The notes under the pieces: generated by a model
The model's input: only the letters and a program-made list of their open reading frames with translations
What the model was told of the DNA's origin: nothing
Databases searched by the model: none
Part shown: piece after piece, positions 8,801 through 15,457 of the stretch
Layout: every line of letters starts with the position of its first letter
How positions within the stretch are numbered: the stretch's first letter is position 1
From: Marinobacter salinus
GTDB lineage: Bacteria > Pseudomonadota > Gammaproteobacteria > Pseudomonadales > Oleiphilaceae
Reading direction: 5' to 3'
Assembly: GCF_001854125.1 (NCBI RefSeq)
Contig: NZ_CP017715.1
Span: 1-64,000, forward strand
DNA: 64,000 nucleotides
Made by a program: the position numbers and the translations under genes

Positions 8801-9622
8801 CTGTCAGAAAAGACCGGCCTGGATCACACCCACCTGGCGAAAAACAAGGAAGAGGAGAAAATCCGCTTCCGGGACATCGTGGCGCAGCCGCGCAAGATCA
8901 TCTCCAGCCCCACCTGGTCTGGCCTGGAAGATGAGCACGTGTCTTACAACGCCGGCTACACCAATGTTCATGAGCTGATCCCCTGGCGCACCCTGACCGG
9001 TCGTCAGCAGTTCTACCAGGACCATGAGTGGATGCGCGCCTTCGGCGAGAGCCTGCTGGTCTACCGTCCGCCGATCAATACCAAGGCGATGGCGCCTATG
9101 CTTGGCAAAAAGCCGAACGGAAATCCCGAGAAGGCGCTGAACTTCCTGACGCCGCACCAGAAATGGGGTATCCACAGCACCTACAGTGACAATCTTCTGA
9201 TGCTGACCCTGTCTCGCGGTGGCCCGATTGTATGGTTGAGTGAAGACGACGCCAAAGAAATCGGCGTGGAAGACAACGACTGGATCGAGGTGTTCAACGC
9301 CAACGGTGCCATCGCGGCCCGGGCGGTGGTCAGCCAGCGGGTCATGCCCGGCATGGTAATGATGTACCACGCCCAGGAGCGAATCGTGAATATTCCGGGC
9401 TCCGAGATCACTGGTACCCGTGGTGGTATCCACAATTCGGTCACCCGGGTGTGCCCGAAACCGACCCACATGATCGGCGGCTACGCCCAGTATTCCTACG
9501 GTTTCAACTACTACGGCACCGTAGGCTCCAACCGCGACGAATTCGTGGTGGTTCGCAAGATGCACAACGTCGACTGGCTCGACGGTGAAGGCAATGACAC
9601 TGTTCAGGAGGCTGTAAAATGA
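5879..9622 (+). CDS. narG: NarG, respiratory nitrate reductase alpha subunit
   Basis: The catalytic molybdenum subunit reduces nitrate to nitrite on the cytoplasmic face of the membrane. The start at 5879 (MSHLIDKLNYF) is chosen over an in-frame ATG at 5864 because it matches the NarG N-terminus and follows GGAGAGAG. The product is about 1247 residues, full length. The N-terminal FS0 iron-sulfur motif is visible as HGVNCTGSC, followed by GCPRG. Molybdopterin-binding motifs continue through the protein (IVGAGMNHWYHMDM, RGGIHNSVTRV). It overlaps narH by 4 bp (ATGA), so translation is likely coupled. Confidence 0.97.
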   Translation: MSHLIDKLNYFRAKREPFANGHGETHEVNRDWEDGYRKRWQHDKIVRSTHGVNCTGSCSWKIYVKNGLVTWETQQTDYPRTRPDLPNHEPRGCPRGASYSWYMYSANRLKYPLMRKHLMRLWRAARAQFSDPVEAWASIVEDPKKTAEYKPRRGMGGFVRSSWDEVNELIGASNVYTAKKYGPDRILGFSPIPAMSMVSYAAGSRYLSMIGGVCMSFYDWYCDLPPASPQTWGEQTDVPESADWYNSGYIIAWGSNVPQTRTPDAHFFTEVRYKGTKTVAITPDYAEVSKLSDEWMNPKQGTDAALGMAMGHVILKEFHVDKPSEYFTDYVRRYTDMPYLVMLEEKDDGSFVPGRFLRASDLVDGLGEENNPEWKTIAVDEASGELTAPNGSIGYRWGEKGKWNLKQTAKGSDVNLQLSMVDKHDDVVDVAFPYFGGIEHDHFQHVEIKDILKHKLGTRKVQLADGSEGRVVTVYDLMVANYGISRGLGEDDGATSYDEVKPYTPAWQEKITGVPAEKVIRIAREFADNADKTKGRSMVIVGAGMNHWYHMDMNYRGLINMLIMCGCIGQSGGGWAHYVGQEKLRPQTGWQPLAFGLDWQRPPRHMNSTSFFYAHSGQWRYEKLGVDEILSPLADKSRFGGSLIDYNVRAERMGWLPSAPQLNRNPLGIAAEAEKAGMEVSDYVAQSMKDGSLAFASEDPEAPQNHPRNMFIWRSNLLGSSGKGHEYMLKYLLGTKSGLQGKDLGHEGGAKPKEVKWHDEAPEGKLDLLVTLDFRMSTTCLYSDIVLPTATWYEKNDLNTSDMHPFIHPLTAATDPAWEARSDWEIYKGIAKAFSKATEGHLGVEKDVVTLPLLHDAPAELGQPFDVKDWKNGECELIPGKTAPNFITVERDYPNTYARFTSLGPLMDKLGNGGKGINWNTEKEVSFLKELNYTHLEGANAGRPKIESAIDAAEVILTLAPETNGQVAVKAWAALSEKTGLDHTHLAKNKEEEKIRFRDIVAQPRKIISSPTWSGLEDEHVSYNAGYTNVHELIPWRTLTGRQQFYQDHEWMRAFGESLLVYRPPINTKAMAPMLGKKPNGNPEKALNFLTPHQKWGIHSTYSDNLLMLTLSRGGPIVWLSEDDAKEIGVEDNDWIEVFNANGAIAARAVVSQRVMPGMVMMYHAQERIVNIPGSEITGTRGGIHNSVTRVCPKPTHMIGGYAQYSYGFNYYGTVGSNRDEFVVVRKMHNVDWLDGEGNDTVQEAVK

Positions 9623-11196
9623 AAATCCGTTCCCAAGTCGGCATGGTGCTGAACCTGGACAAGTGCATCGGTTGCCACACCTGTTCAGTGACCTGCAAAA
9701 ACGTATGGACCAGCCGTGAAGGCATGGAATACGCCTGGTTTAACAACGTCGAGACCAAGCCTGGTATCGGCTACCCGAAAGAGTGGGAGAACCAGGACAA
9801 GTGGAAGGGCGGCTGGATGCGTGACAGCTCCGGCAAGATCCGGCCGAAGATCGGTGGCCGTTTCCGGGTACTGGCGAACATCTTCGCCAACCCGGACCTC
9901 CCGGAAATTGACGACTACTACGAGCCATTCGATTTCGATTACCAGCACCTGCACACCGCGGGCGACAGCACGCACCAGCCGGTAGCCCGGCCCCGCTCGC
10001 TGATCTCCGGCCAGCGCATGCAGAAGATCGAATGGGGCCCGAACTGGGAGGAAATCCTCGGTACCGAGTTCGCCAAGCGCCGCAAGGACAAGAACTTTGA
10101 TCAGGTGCAGGCGGACATTTACGGCCAGTTCGAAAACACCTTTATGATGTATCTGCCGCGTCTGTGCGAACACTGCCTGAACCCGGCCTGTGTCGCCAGT
10201 TGCCCGAGTGGTGCCATCTACAAGCGGGAAGAGGACGGCATCGTCCTGATCGACCAGGACAAGTGCCGCGGCTGGCGGATGTGTGTATCCGGCTGCCCGT
10301 ACAAGAAGATCTACTTCAACTGGAAGACCGGCAAATCGGAGAAATGCATCTTCTGCTATCCGCGTATCGAAGCGGGTATGCCGACTGTGTGCTCCGAGAC
10401 CTGCGTTGGCCGGATTCGCTACCTGGGTGTGCTGCTGTACGACGCCGATCGCATCGAAGAAGTGGCTAGCGCTCCGGGGGAGCACGAGCTCTATGAAAAG
10501 CAGCTGGAAATCTTCCTGGACCCGTTCGACCCGGAAGTAATCGAACAGGCCAAGAAAGATGGCATTCCGATGAACGTGATCGAGGCCGCCCAGCAGAGCC
10601 CGGTGTACAAAATGGCTGTGGACTGGAAACTGGCCCTGCCGCTGCACCCGGAATACCGCACCCTGCCCATGGTCTGGTATGTGCCGCCTCTGAGCCCGAT
10701 CCAGTCTGCGGCGGAAGCCGGAAAGGTCGAGTTTGACGGCATATTGCCAAAGATCGAGAGCCTTCGGATCCCGGTGAAGTACCTGGCCAACCTGCTCACC
10801 GCAGGCGACGAGAAACCGATCGTCCGGGCCCTCAAGCGGATCATGGCCATGCGTCTGTACAAGCGGGCCGAAACCGTGGAAGGCAAGGAAGACCTGCGTG
10901 CTTTGGAAGAGGCTGGCTTGACCAAGGCCCAGGCGGACGAAATGTATCGCTACCTGGCCATTGCCAACTACGAGGATCGCTTCGTGATTCCCACCAGCCA
11001 CCGCGAGCTGGCGAAAGAAGCCTTCCCTGATGCCACCGCCCATGGCGAACGCAACGGTTGCGGCTTCAGCTTTGGTGATGGCTGCAGCGGTGGCGACAGT
11101 GAGTTCAGCCTGTTTGGTGGCCGTAAGCAGACCACCAGCATGGTGCAGAAGCTGTCGACCGTGAAGCAGGTTGACCCTAAACAGCTGCAGGAATAA
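9619..11196 (+). CDS. narH: NarH, nitrate reductase beta (iron-sulfur) subunit
   Basis: A 525-residue electron-transfer subunit that carries electrons from NarI haems to NarG. Cysteine motifs for four clusters are visible: CIGCHTCSVTC near residue 16, CEHCLNPACVASCP near 184, CRGWRMCVSGCP near 215 and CIFCYPRIEAGMPTVCSETC near 245. The tryptophan in CRGWRMC replaces a cysteine, as expected for the [3Fe-4S] cluster. The C-terminal tail has a glycine/cysteine-rich stretch (GCGFSFGDGCSGGD). It overlaps narG by 4 bp, and narJ follows closely. Confidence 0.97.
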   Translation: MKIRSQVGMVLNLDKCIGCHTCSVTCKNVWTSREGMEYAWFNNVETKPGIGYPKEWENQDKWKGGWMRDSSGKIRPKIGGRFRVLANIFANPDLPEIDDYYEPFDFDYQHLHTAGDSTHQPVARPRSLISGQRMQKIEWGPNWEEILGTEFAKRRKDKNFDQVQADIYGQFENTFMMYLPRLCEHCLNPACVASCPSGAIYKREEDGIVLIDQDKCRGWRMCVSGCPYKKIYFNWKTGKSEKCIFCYPRIEAGMPTVCSETCVGRIRYLGVLLYDADRIEEVASAPGEHELYEKQLEIFLDPFDPEVIEQAKKDGIPMNVIEAAQQSPVYKMAVDWKLALPLHPEYRTLPMVWYVPPLSPIQSAAEAGKVEFDGILPKIESLRIPVKYLANLLTAGDEKPIVRALKRIMAMRLYKRAETVEGKEDLRALEEAGLTKAQADEMYRYLAIANYEDRFVIPTSHRELAKEAFPDATAHGERNGCGFSFGDGCSGGDSEFSLFGGRKQTTSMVQKLSTVKQVDPKQLQE

Positions 11197-11206
11197 GGAG
11201 GCGAAC

Positions 11207-11947
11207 ATGCAACTTCTCAAAGTATTGGCGCGGGTCCTTGAGTACCCCACCGCAGAACTTCAGGCCTCCAAAGATGCCCTGATCGCCGTTGTCCTTGAGG
11301 ACAAACGGTTGCCCCGGCAGCTCAAGGAACAGATCCTTCGCAGCATCGACATGGTCTGTACTGATGACCTGCTCGACCTGCAGGAGAATTACGTGGGCAC
11401 CTTCGACAAGGGGAGGGCCACGTCGTTGTTGCTGTTTGAACACGTGCATGGGGAATCCCGAGACCGCGGACAGGCCATGGTCGACCTGATGGAAGAGTAT
11501 CGGGCCAATGGCCTTGAGATTGATGCCAGGGAGCTGCCGGACTACTTGCCGCTGTTCCTGGAATACCTCTCAACCCGCCCTTGGGACGACATCAAAAACT
11601 GGCTGGAAGATATTCACCATATCCTCGGTCTGCTGGGTGAGCGGCTGTATCAGCGCGAAAGCTTCTATCACGTAGTGATGGACTCATTGCTTGAGCTGTC
11701 TGGCCGGACAACGAATCGCCAGGAGCTGGCGCAGCTTGTCGCTTCGGAAGAGCGTGATGATACCCCGGAAGCCCTGGACAAGGTCTGGGAAGAGGAAATG
11801 GTGAAGTTTGTGGATGACCAGGGCAGTTCCTGCAGCACGGGCGGCGTGGTCGGACAGCGTCGCCGCGAACTGGAACAGACCCAGACCATTCACCTGAGTG
11901 ATCAACTGCTGACGGACGCAACGCCCGGTCAGGCAGGGCGCGCCTGA
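11207..11947 (+). CDS. narJ: NarJ, nitrate reductase assembly chaperone
   Basis: A cytoplasmic chaperone (TorD/NarJ family) that holds apo-NarGH during molybdenum cofactor insertion and is not part of the final enzyme. The start at 11207 (MQLLKVLARVLEYP) follows AAGGAGG; a longer frame from 11171 would overlap narH. The product is 246 residues. The family core LPLFLEYLSTRP lies near residue 110. The last third is polar and likely flexible. It sits between narH and narI, the standard order. Confidence 0.95.
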   Translation: MQLLKVLARVLEYPTAELQASKDALIAVVLEDKRLPRQLKEQILRSIDMVCTDDLLDLQENYVGTFDKGRATSLLLFEHVHGESRDRGQAMVDLMEEYRANGLEIDARELPDYLPLFLEYLSTRPWDDIKNWLEDIHHILGLLGERLYQRESFYHVVMDSLLELSGRTTNRQELAQLVASEERDDTPEALDKVWEEEMVKFVDDQGSSCSTGGVVGQRRRELEQTQTIHLSDQLLTDATPGQAGRA

Positions 11948-11967
11948 GAGCGCAGGAGGAAATGACG

Positions 11968-12645
11968 ATGTCCTATCTCAATACGCTGTTATTCGGAATC
12001 TACCCCTATATCGCCCTGGCTGTGCTGTTTATCGGTACCTGGGCGCGGTACGACCACGGTCAGTTCACCTGGAAAGCCCATTCCAGCCAGATGTTGCGCA
12101 AAAAGAACATGGTGATGGCCAGTGTGCTGTTCCATGTCGGCGTACTGGTGATCTTCTTTGGGCACCTGGTTGGCCTGTTGACCCCCCACGCATTCTACGA
12201 GCCATTCATGACCCCCGGCACCAAACAGGTGATGGCGATCGTCGTTGGCGGTATCGCAGGTGTTATGGCCATTATCGGTGGTGGCATGCTGGCCTGGCGC
12301 CGGCTGACCGACCCCCGTGTGAAGGCCAGCAGCACCTTTGCCGACAACATGATCATCGTGATCCTGGTAATCCAGCTGGCGCTCGGTCTGTTCACCATCC
12401 TGCCCACCATGGGCCACCTGGATGGCGGCACCATGCTCAAGTTCTCCGCCTGGGCCCAGGGTATCTTCACCCTGCAGGGCGGCGTGGCGGACTACATTGC
12501 CGACGTGCACTGGATCTACAAGACCCATATCTTCCTGGGTCTGACCATCTTCGTGCTGTTCCCGTTCACCCGACTGGTGCACATGCTCAGCGTGCCGGTG
12601 GAGTATTTCGGGCGCAAGTACCAGGTGGTGCGCAAGCGCGCTTGA
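11968..12645 (+). CDS. narI: NarI, nitrate reductase gamma (cytochrome b) subunit
   Basis: A membrane subunit of 225 residues with five hydrophobic helices that oxidises quinol through two b haems. The start at 11968 (MSYLNTLLFGIYPYIA) aligns with the E. coli NarI N-terminus and has AGGAGG at good spacing; the ATG at 11962 is too close. Haem-ligand histidine candidates lie in LFHVGVLVIFFGHLVG and in THIFLGLTIFVLFPFTRLVH. The C-terminal PVEYFGRKYQVVRKR is typical of the family. A strong hairpin follows at 12659-12688. Confidence 0.96.
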   Translation: MSYLNTLLFGIYPYIALAVLFIGTWARYDHGQFTWKAHSSQMLRKKNMVMASVLFHVGVLVIFFGHLVGLLTPHAFYEPFMTPGTKQVMAIVVGGIAGVMAIIGGGMLAWRRLTDPRVKASSTFADNMIIVILVIQLALGLFTILPTMGHLDGGTMLKFSAWAQGIFTLQGGVADYIADVHWIYKTHIFLGLTIFVLFPFTRLVHMLSVPVEYFGRKYQVVRKRA

Positions 12646-12658
12646 TGAAAATGAAAAC

Positions 12659-12688
12659 GGGGTCAGATGAAAGCATTCATCTGACCCC
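12659..12688. repeat. Perfect 13-bp inverted repeat after narI
   Basis: Arms GGGGTCAGATGAA and TTCATCTGACCCC flank the 4-nt loop AGCA. No T-run follows, so it is not a classical terminator. It may stabilise the narGHJI 3' end, or be a dispersed REP-like intergenic repeat of this genome. It lies directly before the ppiC-like start. Confidence 0.7.
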
Positions 12689-12709
12689 ATGTTAACTGAG
12701 GTTATTGCT

Positions 12710-13516
12710 ATGCAACTCATCCCCGTCGGCGAAGCCGAAAAGCCCAGAAACCAGTTCCCGCCGGTCTACGTTGGTGAAACCCTTATCGGCAAAGATGACA
12801 TCGCCCGGGAAATGCAGCACCACCCGGCCGAAGAAGTCGCAGAAGCCTGGCATGAGGCCGCCAAAAGCCTCGTCATCCGTGAACTCCTCCTGCAACAGGC
12901 CAGTCGCTTAAAACTCGACGACGTTGCCGATGAAGAAGACCGCATCGCCCGGGTACTTGAGCTGGAACTCAACGTTCCTGACCCAACCGAACAGGACTGC
13001 GAACGCTTTCACGCCGCCAACCCGGCTCGCTTCCGCAGCCCGACCGTGATGGCGGTCAGCCACATCCTCCTCGCAGCGGCTCCGGACGACGTCCAGGAGC
13101 GCATCCGTCAGGAAGAAACCGGCCACCAATTGCTGTCATCACTCCTCGACGGCCGCGCCCGCTTCGCCGACCTGGCCAAACAATACTCAGCCTGCGAATC
13201 CCGCCACCAGGGCGGCAGCCTCGGCCAGATCAGCAAAGGCCAGACCGTCGAAGAGTTCGAGCGCCCCGTTCTCTCACTCCAGGAAGGCCTCAGCCCGGAG
13301 CTGATCGAAACCCGCTACGGCTGGCACATCGTCCGTGTTGACCAGCGAATCGACGGCCAGCAGCTCCCGTATGAGCACGTTAAGCCCCAGATCCGCCAGT
13401 ACCTCAGCGAAAGCGTGACCAGACGGGCGTTCCGGCAGTATTTGCAGGTCCTGGCAGCTGAAACTGGTGTAGAAGGGGTAGATCTGGCGTTGCCGGATTC
13501 GCCACTGATGCAGTGA
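12710..13516 (+). CDS. PpiC-type peptidyl-prolyl isomerase of the nar cluster
   Basis: A parvulin-type rotamase of 268 residues without a signal peptide, so probably cytoplasmic. The N-terminal helical half (1-100) resembles NifM/SurA-like chaperone domains. The parvulin domain spans about 100-225, with SHILLA, the FADLAKQYSACESRHQGGSLG segment (named here by its ends F-A-D and G-S-L-G) and YGWHIVRVD. A homologous gene follows narI in Pseudomonas aeruginosa, so a role in folding or assembly of nitrate reductase is plausible but inferred. The start at 12710 is preferred over 12689, which lies at the base of the preceding hairpin. Confidence 0.85.
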   Translation: MQLIPVGEAEKPRNQFPPVYVGETLIGKDDIAREMQHHPAEEVAEAWHEAAKSLVIRELLLQQASRLKLDDVADEEDRIARVLELELNVPDPTEQDCERFHAANPARFRSPTVMAVSHILLAAAPDDVQERIRQEETGHQLLSSLLDGRARFADLAKQYSACESRHQGGSLGQISKGQTVEEFERPVLSLQEGLSPELIETRYGWHIVRVDQRIDGQQLPYEHVKPQIRQYLSESVTRRAFRQYLQVLAAETGVEGVDLALPDSPLMQ

Positions 13517-13611
13517 GGGTAGGTTAACTGTTTGGTCTGGAGAGCACTACTGGCTATTGACCAGTGCTCCGCATACCGAAAAAACATCAAACTAGTTAGC
13601 AAGGCAAATCT

Positions 13612-13625
13612 TTGAGTTAGGTCAA
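13612..13625. promoter_or_regulatory. FNR/ANR/DNR box upstream of the dnr-like gene
   Basis: TTGAGTTAGGTCAA keeps both outer cores (TTGA and TCAA) at the correct 6-bp spacing. It lies 115 bp before the dnr-like start. A C/G-rich inverted element (TACCCCC-TT-GGGGGGA, 13650-13665) with one NarL-like arm follows. Oxygen- or NO-responsive control of the regulator gene is likely. Confidence 0.6.
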
Positions 13626-13739
13626 TTACTCCCGGATAACCGCCCCAACTACCCCCTTGGGGGGAGCGATTTCCCACCAGTATCCCGCTACTCTTTTAAA
13701 CATGATTTAAAATGCATGAATATGCAGGGGGATGCATCA

Positions 13740-14489
13740 ATGGTACCCACACAAATGGCCGAAACCCGGTACAGCAAACCCATTCTCGTCGCCGTTAACA
13801 AGCCCGTCGATGAGGAAGACAGCCTGGACGCATTGCGCAACCACCCGCTGTTCCGAAATCTGAGGCCCCGCGATCTGGAAGAGCTCATTCAGCAGTCCCG
13901 TCGCCTCCGTCTTGGTCATCACCAGTTGCTGTACCGTCAGGACATGCCGGCGCATCACTTCTTTTTCGTGATCTCCGGTCGCCTGCGACTGTACCGCCTG
14001 GATTCATCCGGTATTGACCGGACCCTGGACAGTATCGCACCGGGAGACTGCTTCGCCGAAGTGATGATCTATGCTGAGCCTCCCCATTATGCGTGCTACG
14101 CCGAAGCCCTGAAATCCAGCGAAGTGCTGATGATCCCGGTCAAAGCCTACCGCGAGCTGCTGGACCGCTTCCCCGAATATGCCCGGGCGGCCCTGGGCCA
14201 CTACGCCATGCGGGCGGTCTCCCGTTTTCATGACCTGGAAATCATGACGGTCCAGAACGCCCGGGACCGGCTGATCCGATACCTGATCGACCTGCTGCCG
14301 AACGGTGCTGAGGAGGGCGGCGAAGTAGAGCTGCCGTTGCCCAAGTGCCTGGTGGCCTCCCGGCTGGCCATGCAGCCTGAAACCTTTTCTCGGATTCTTG
14401 CTGAACTGAAATCCAACGGCCTGGTGCGGGTTAACCGCAGCCGACTGTTCATTTCAGACCCCCAGCGGCTTATTGAGATCAGCCAGTAA
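13740..14489 (+). CDS. dnr: DNR-like Crp/Fnr-family regulator
   Basis: A 249-residue transcription factor with a cyclic-nucleotide-type sensor domain (about 30-150) and a C-terminal Crp helix-turn-helix (CLVASRLAMQPETFSRILAEL, interrupted here only for naming; about 205-228). The N-terminal cysteine cluster of Fnr/Anr is absent, which fits the haem/NO-sensing Dnr group. The recognition helix carries E-SR (PETFSR), compatible with TTGAT-type sites. The start at 13740 is chosen because AGGGGG precedes it; an ATG at 13716 is also in frame. Its place between nar and nos genes supports NO-dependent control of denitrification. Confidence 0.85.
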   Translation: MVPTQMAETRYSKPILVAVNKPVDEEDSLDALRNHPLFRNLRPRDLEELIQQSRRLRLGHHQLLYRQDMPAHHFFFVISGRLRLYRLDSSGIDRTLDSIAPGDCFAEVMIYAEPPHYACYAEALKSSEVLMIPVKAYRELLDRFPEYARAALGHYAMRAVSRFHDLEIMTVQNARDRLIRYLIDLLPNGAEEGGEVELPLPKCLVASRLAMQPETFSRILAELKSNGLVRVNRSRLFISDPQRLIEISQ

Positions 14490-14532
14490 CCGATTACGTT
14501 CAAGCCTCCAGGCTTTTTGGAAAGGAGGACAA

Positions 14533-14919
14533 GTGAAAGCAAGAAAGCAACGCCCACTGATCTATTCATGCTCCGGCTGCTCCGATGTTGCGCAGCTGGC
14601 CAATAACGTGGCAGTCCGGCTCGACCACGCCGGTGAATTCGAAATGTCCTGCATTTCCGGGGTGGGCGGCAAAGTGCCCTCACTGGTGAAAATCGCCCGG
14701 TCCGGTCGCCCGATTACGGTCATCGACGGTTGCCCGCTCCACTGCGCCCGGGCCTGCCTTGAGAACATCGGAGTCGAACCCGAGGAGCACGTCCGGCTCT
14801 ATGAATTCGGCTTCAAAAAACATTATGGACAGAGCTACGGCGATGACGCCGTGGAAGAAGTGTGCGAAGAAGTTCGCAGGCTCACCTCGTCCGGCCAGCT
14901 CATTGCCCGCCAGGCGTAA
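14533..14919 (+). CDS. DGC-domain zinc-binding protein
   Basis: A small cytoplasmic protein of 128 residues beginning at GTG 14533 with a strong AAAGGAGG site; the ATG-type frame from 14473 would overlap dnr. It contains two cysteine motifs, YSCSGCSD near residue 12 and DGCPLHCARACLE near residue 70. The second holds the Asp-Gly-Cys signature of the DGC family (predicted zinc binding). Function is unknown. It lies between dnr and nos genes, apparently in the same transcript, so a link to denitrification or metal supply is inferred. Confidence 0.8.
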   Translation: MKARKQRPLIYSCSGCSDVAQLANNVAVRLDHAGEFEMSCISGVGGKVPSLVKIARSGRPITVIDGCPLHCARACLENIGVEPEEHVRLYEFGFKKHYGQSYGDDAVEEVCEEVRRLTSSGQLIARQA

Positions 14920-14954
14920 ATCGCAGCGGCTAGATACCAGCAAGGATTTTCAAG

Positions 14955-15356
14955 ATGATCAGCAGTTACAGTGATTTGATACACGCTTCCCGCAGCCAGC
15001 AAGAGGCTCAACGCTTGTTATTCGTGTTCTGCCGGGCCGAACTGCCCGACGATGCCTCTCCTGAAGAAAAAGCGGCCTTTGAACGCGGTGAGGGAGGTGC
15101 TCTGACCCCGGTGATCTGCGTGGACAAAACGCCCGAAGAGGCACCGGACTTTAGCGCATTGGCTGATGAATCCCACGCCACCGGACAAGCCTGGGATGTG
15201 GTTTTCGTTGCCGCAATGTCCGGGCGGGGCGGTGTCGCACCCGGTACCGACGAAGCCCGGCAACCGATGACCATGATGGTGGAGTCAATCCGCCTTGGGC
15301 ATATTTCCAACTACCTGCCGCTGAATACCTCTGGAGAGGCCATAGCCCTCGGATAA
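14955..15356 (+). CDS. Conserved small protein between dnr and nosR, function unknown
   Basis: A soluble acidic protein of 133 residues with no signal peptide or membrane helix. The core reads LLFVFCRAELPDDASPEEK, then GGALTPVICVDKTPEE and WDVVFVAAMSGRGG. From memory, similar short proteins are sometimes labelled ribonucleotide reductase alpha subunit, but at 133 residues with no visible reductase motif that label is not supported. It starts 36 bp after the DGC gene behind AAGGATTTT. Conservation next to denitrification genes suggests an accessory role. Confidence 0.7.
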   Translation: MISSYSDLIHASRSQQEAQRLLFVFCRAELPDDASPEEKAAFERGEGGALTPVICVDKTPEEAPDFSALADESHATGQAWDVVFVAAMSGRGGVAPGTDEARQPMTMMVESIRLGHISNYLPLNTSGEAIALG

Positions 15357-15457
15357 TCCGGGCACCTTCGCACTTGAAGGGCTCTATCCAATAAGAGGTA
15401 TTTTGTTTGCCGTAATTTTATCTAGGCTTTTCTCATGCTGTCTTGCTGGGGGACGAA

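Noticed and set aside
9685..11250. A 521-residue minus-strand frame inside narH
   Set aside because: Antisense to narH without any recognised motif.
14955..15356. Naming the 133-residue protein a ribonucleotide reductase subunit
   Set aside because: It is far too short and shows no reductase active-site motif.
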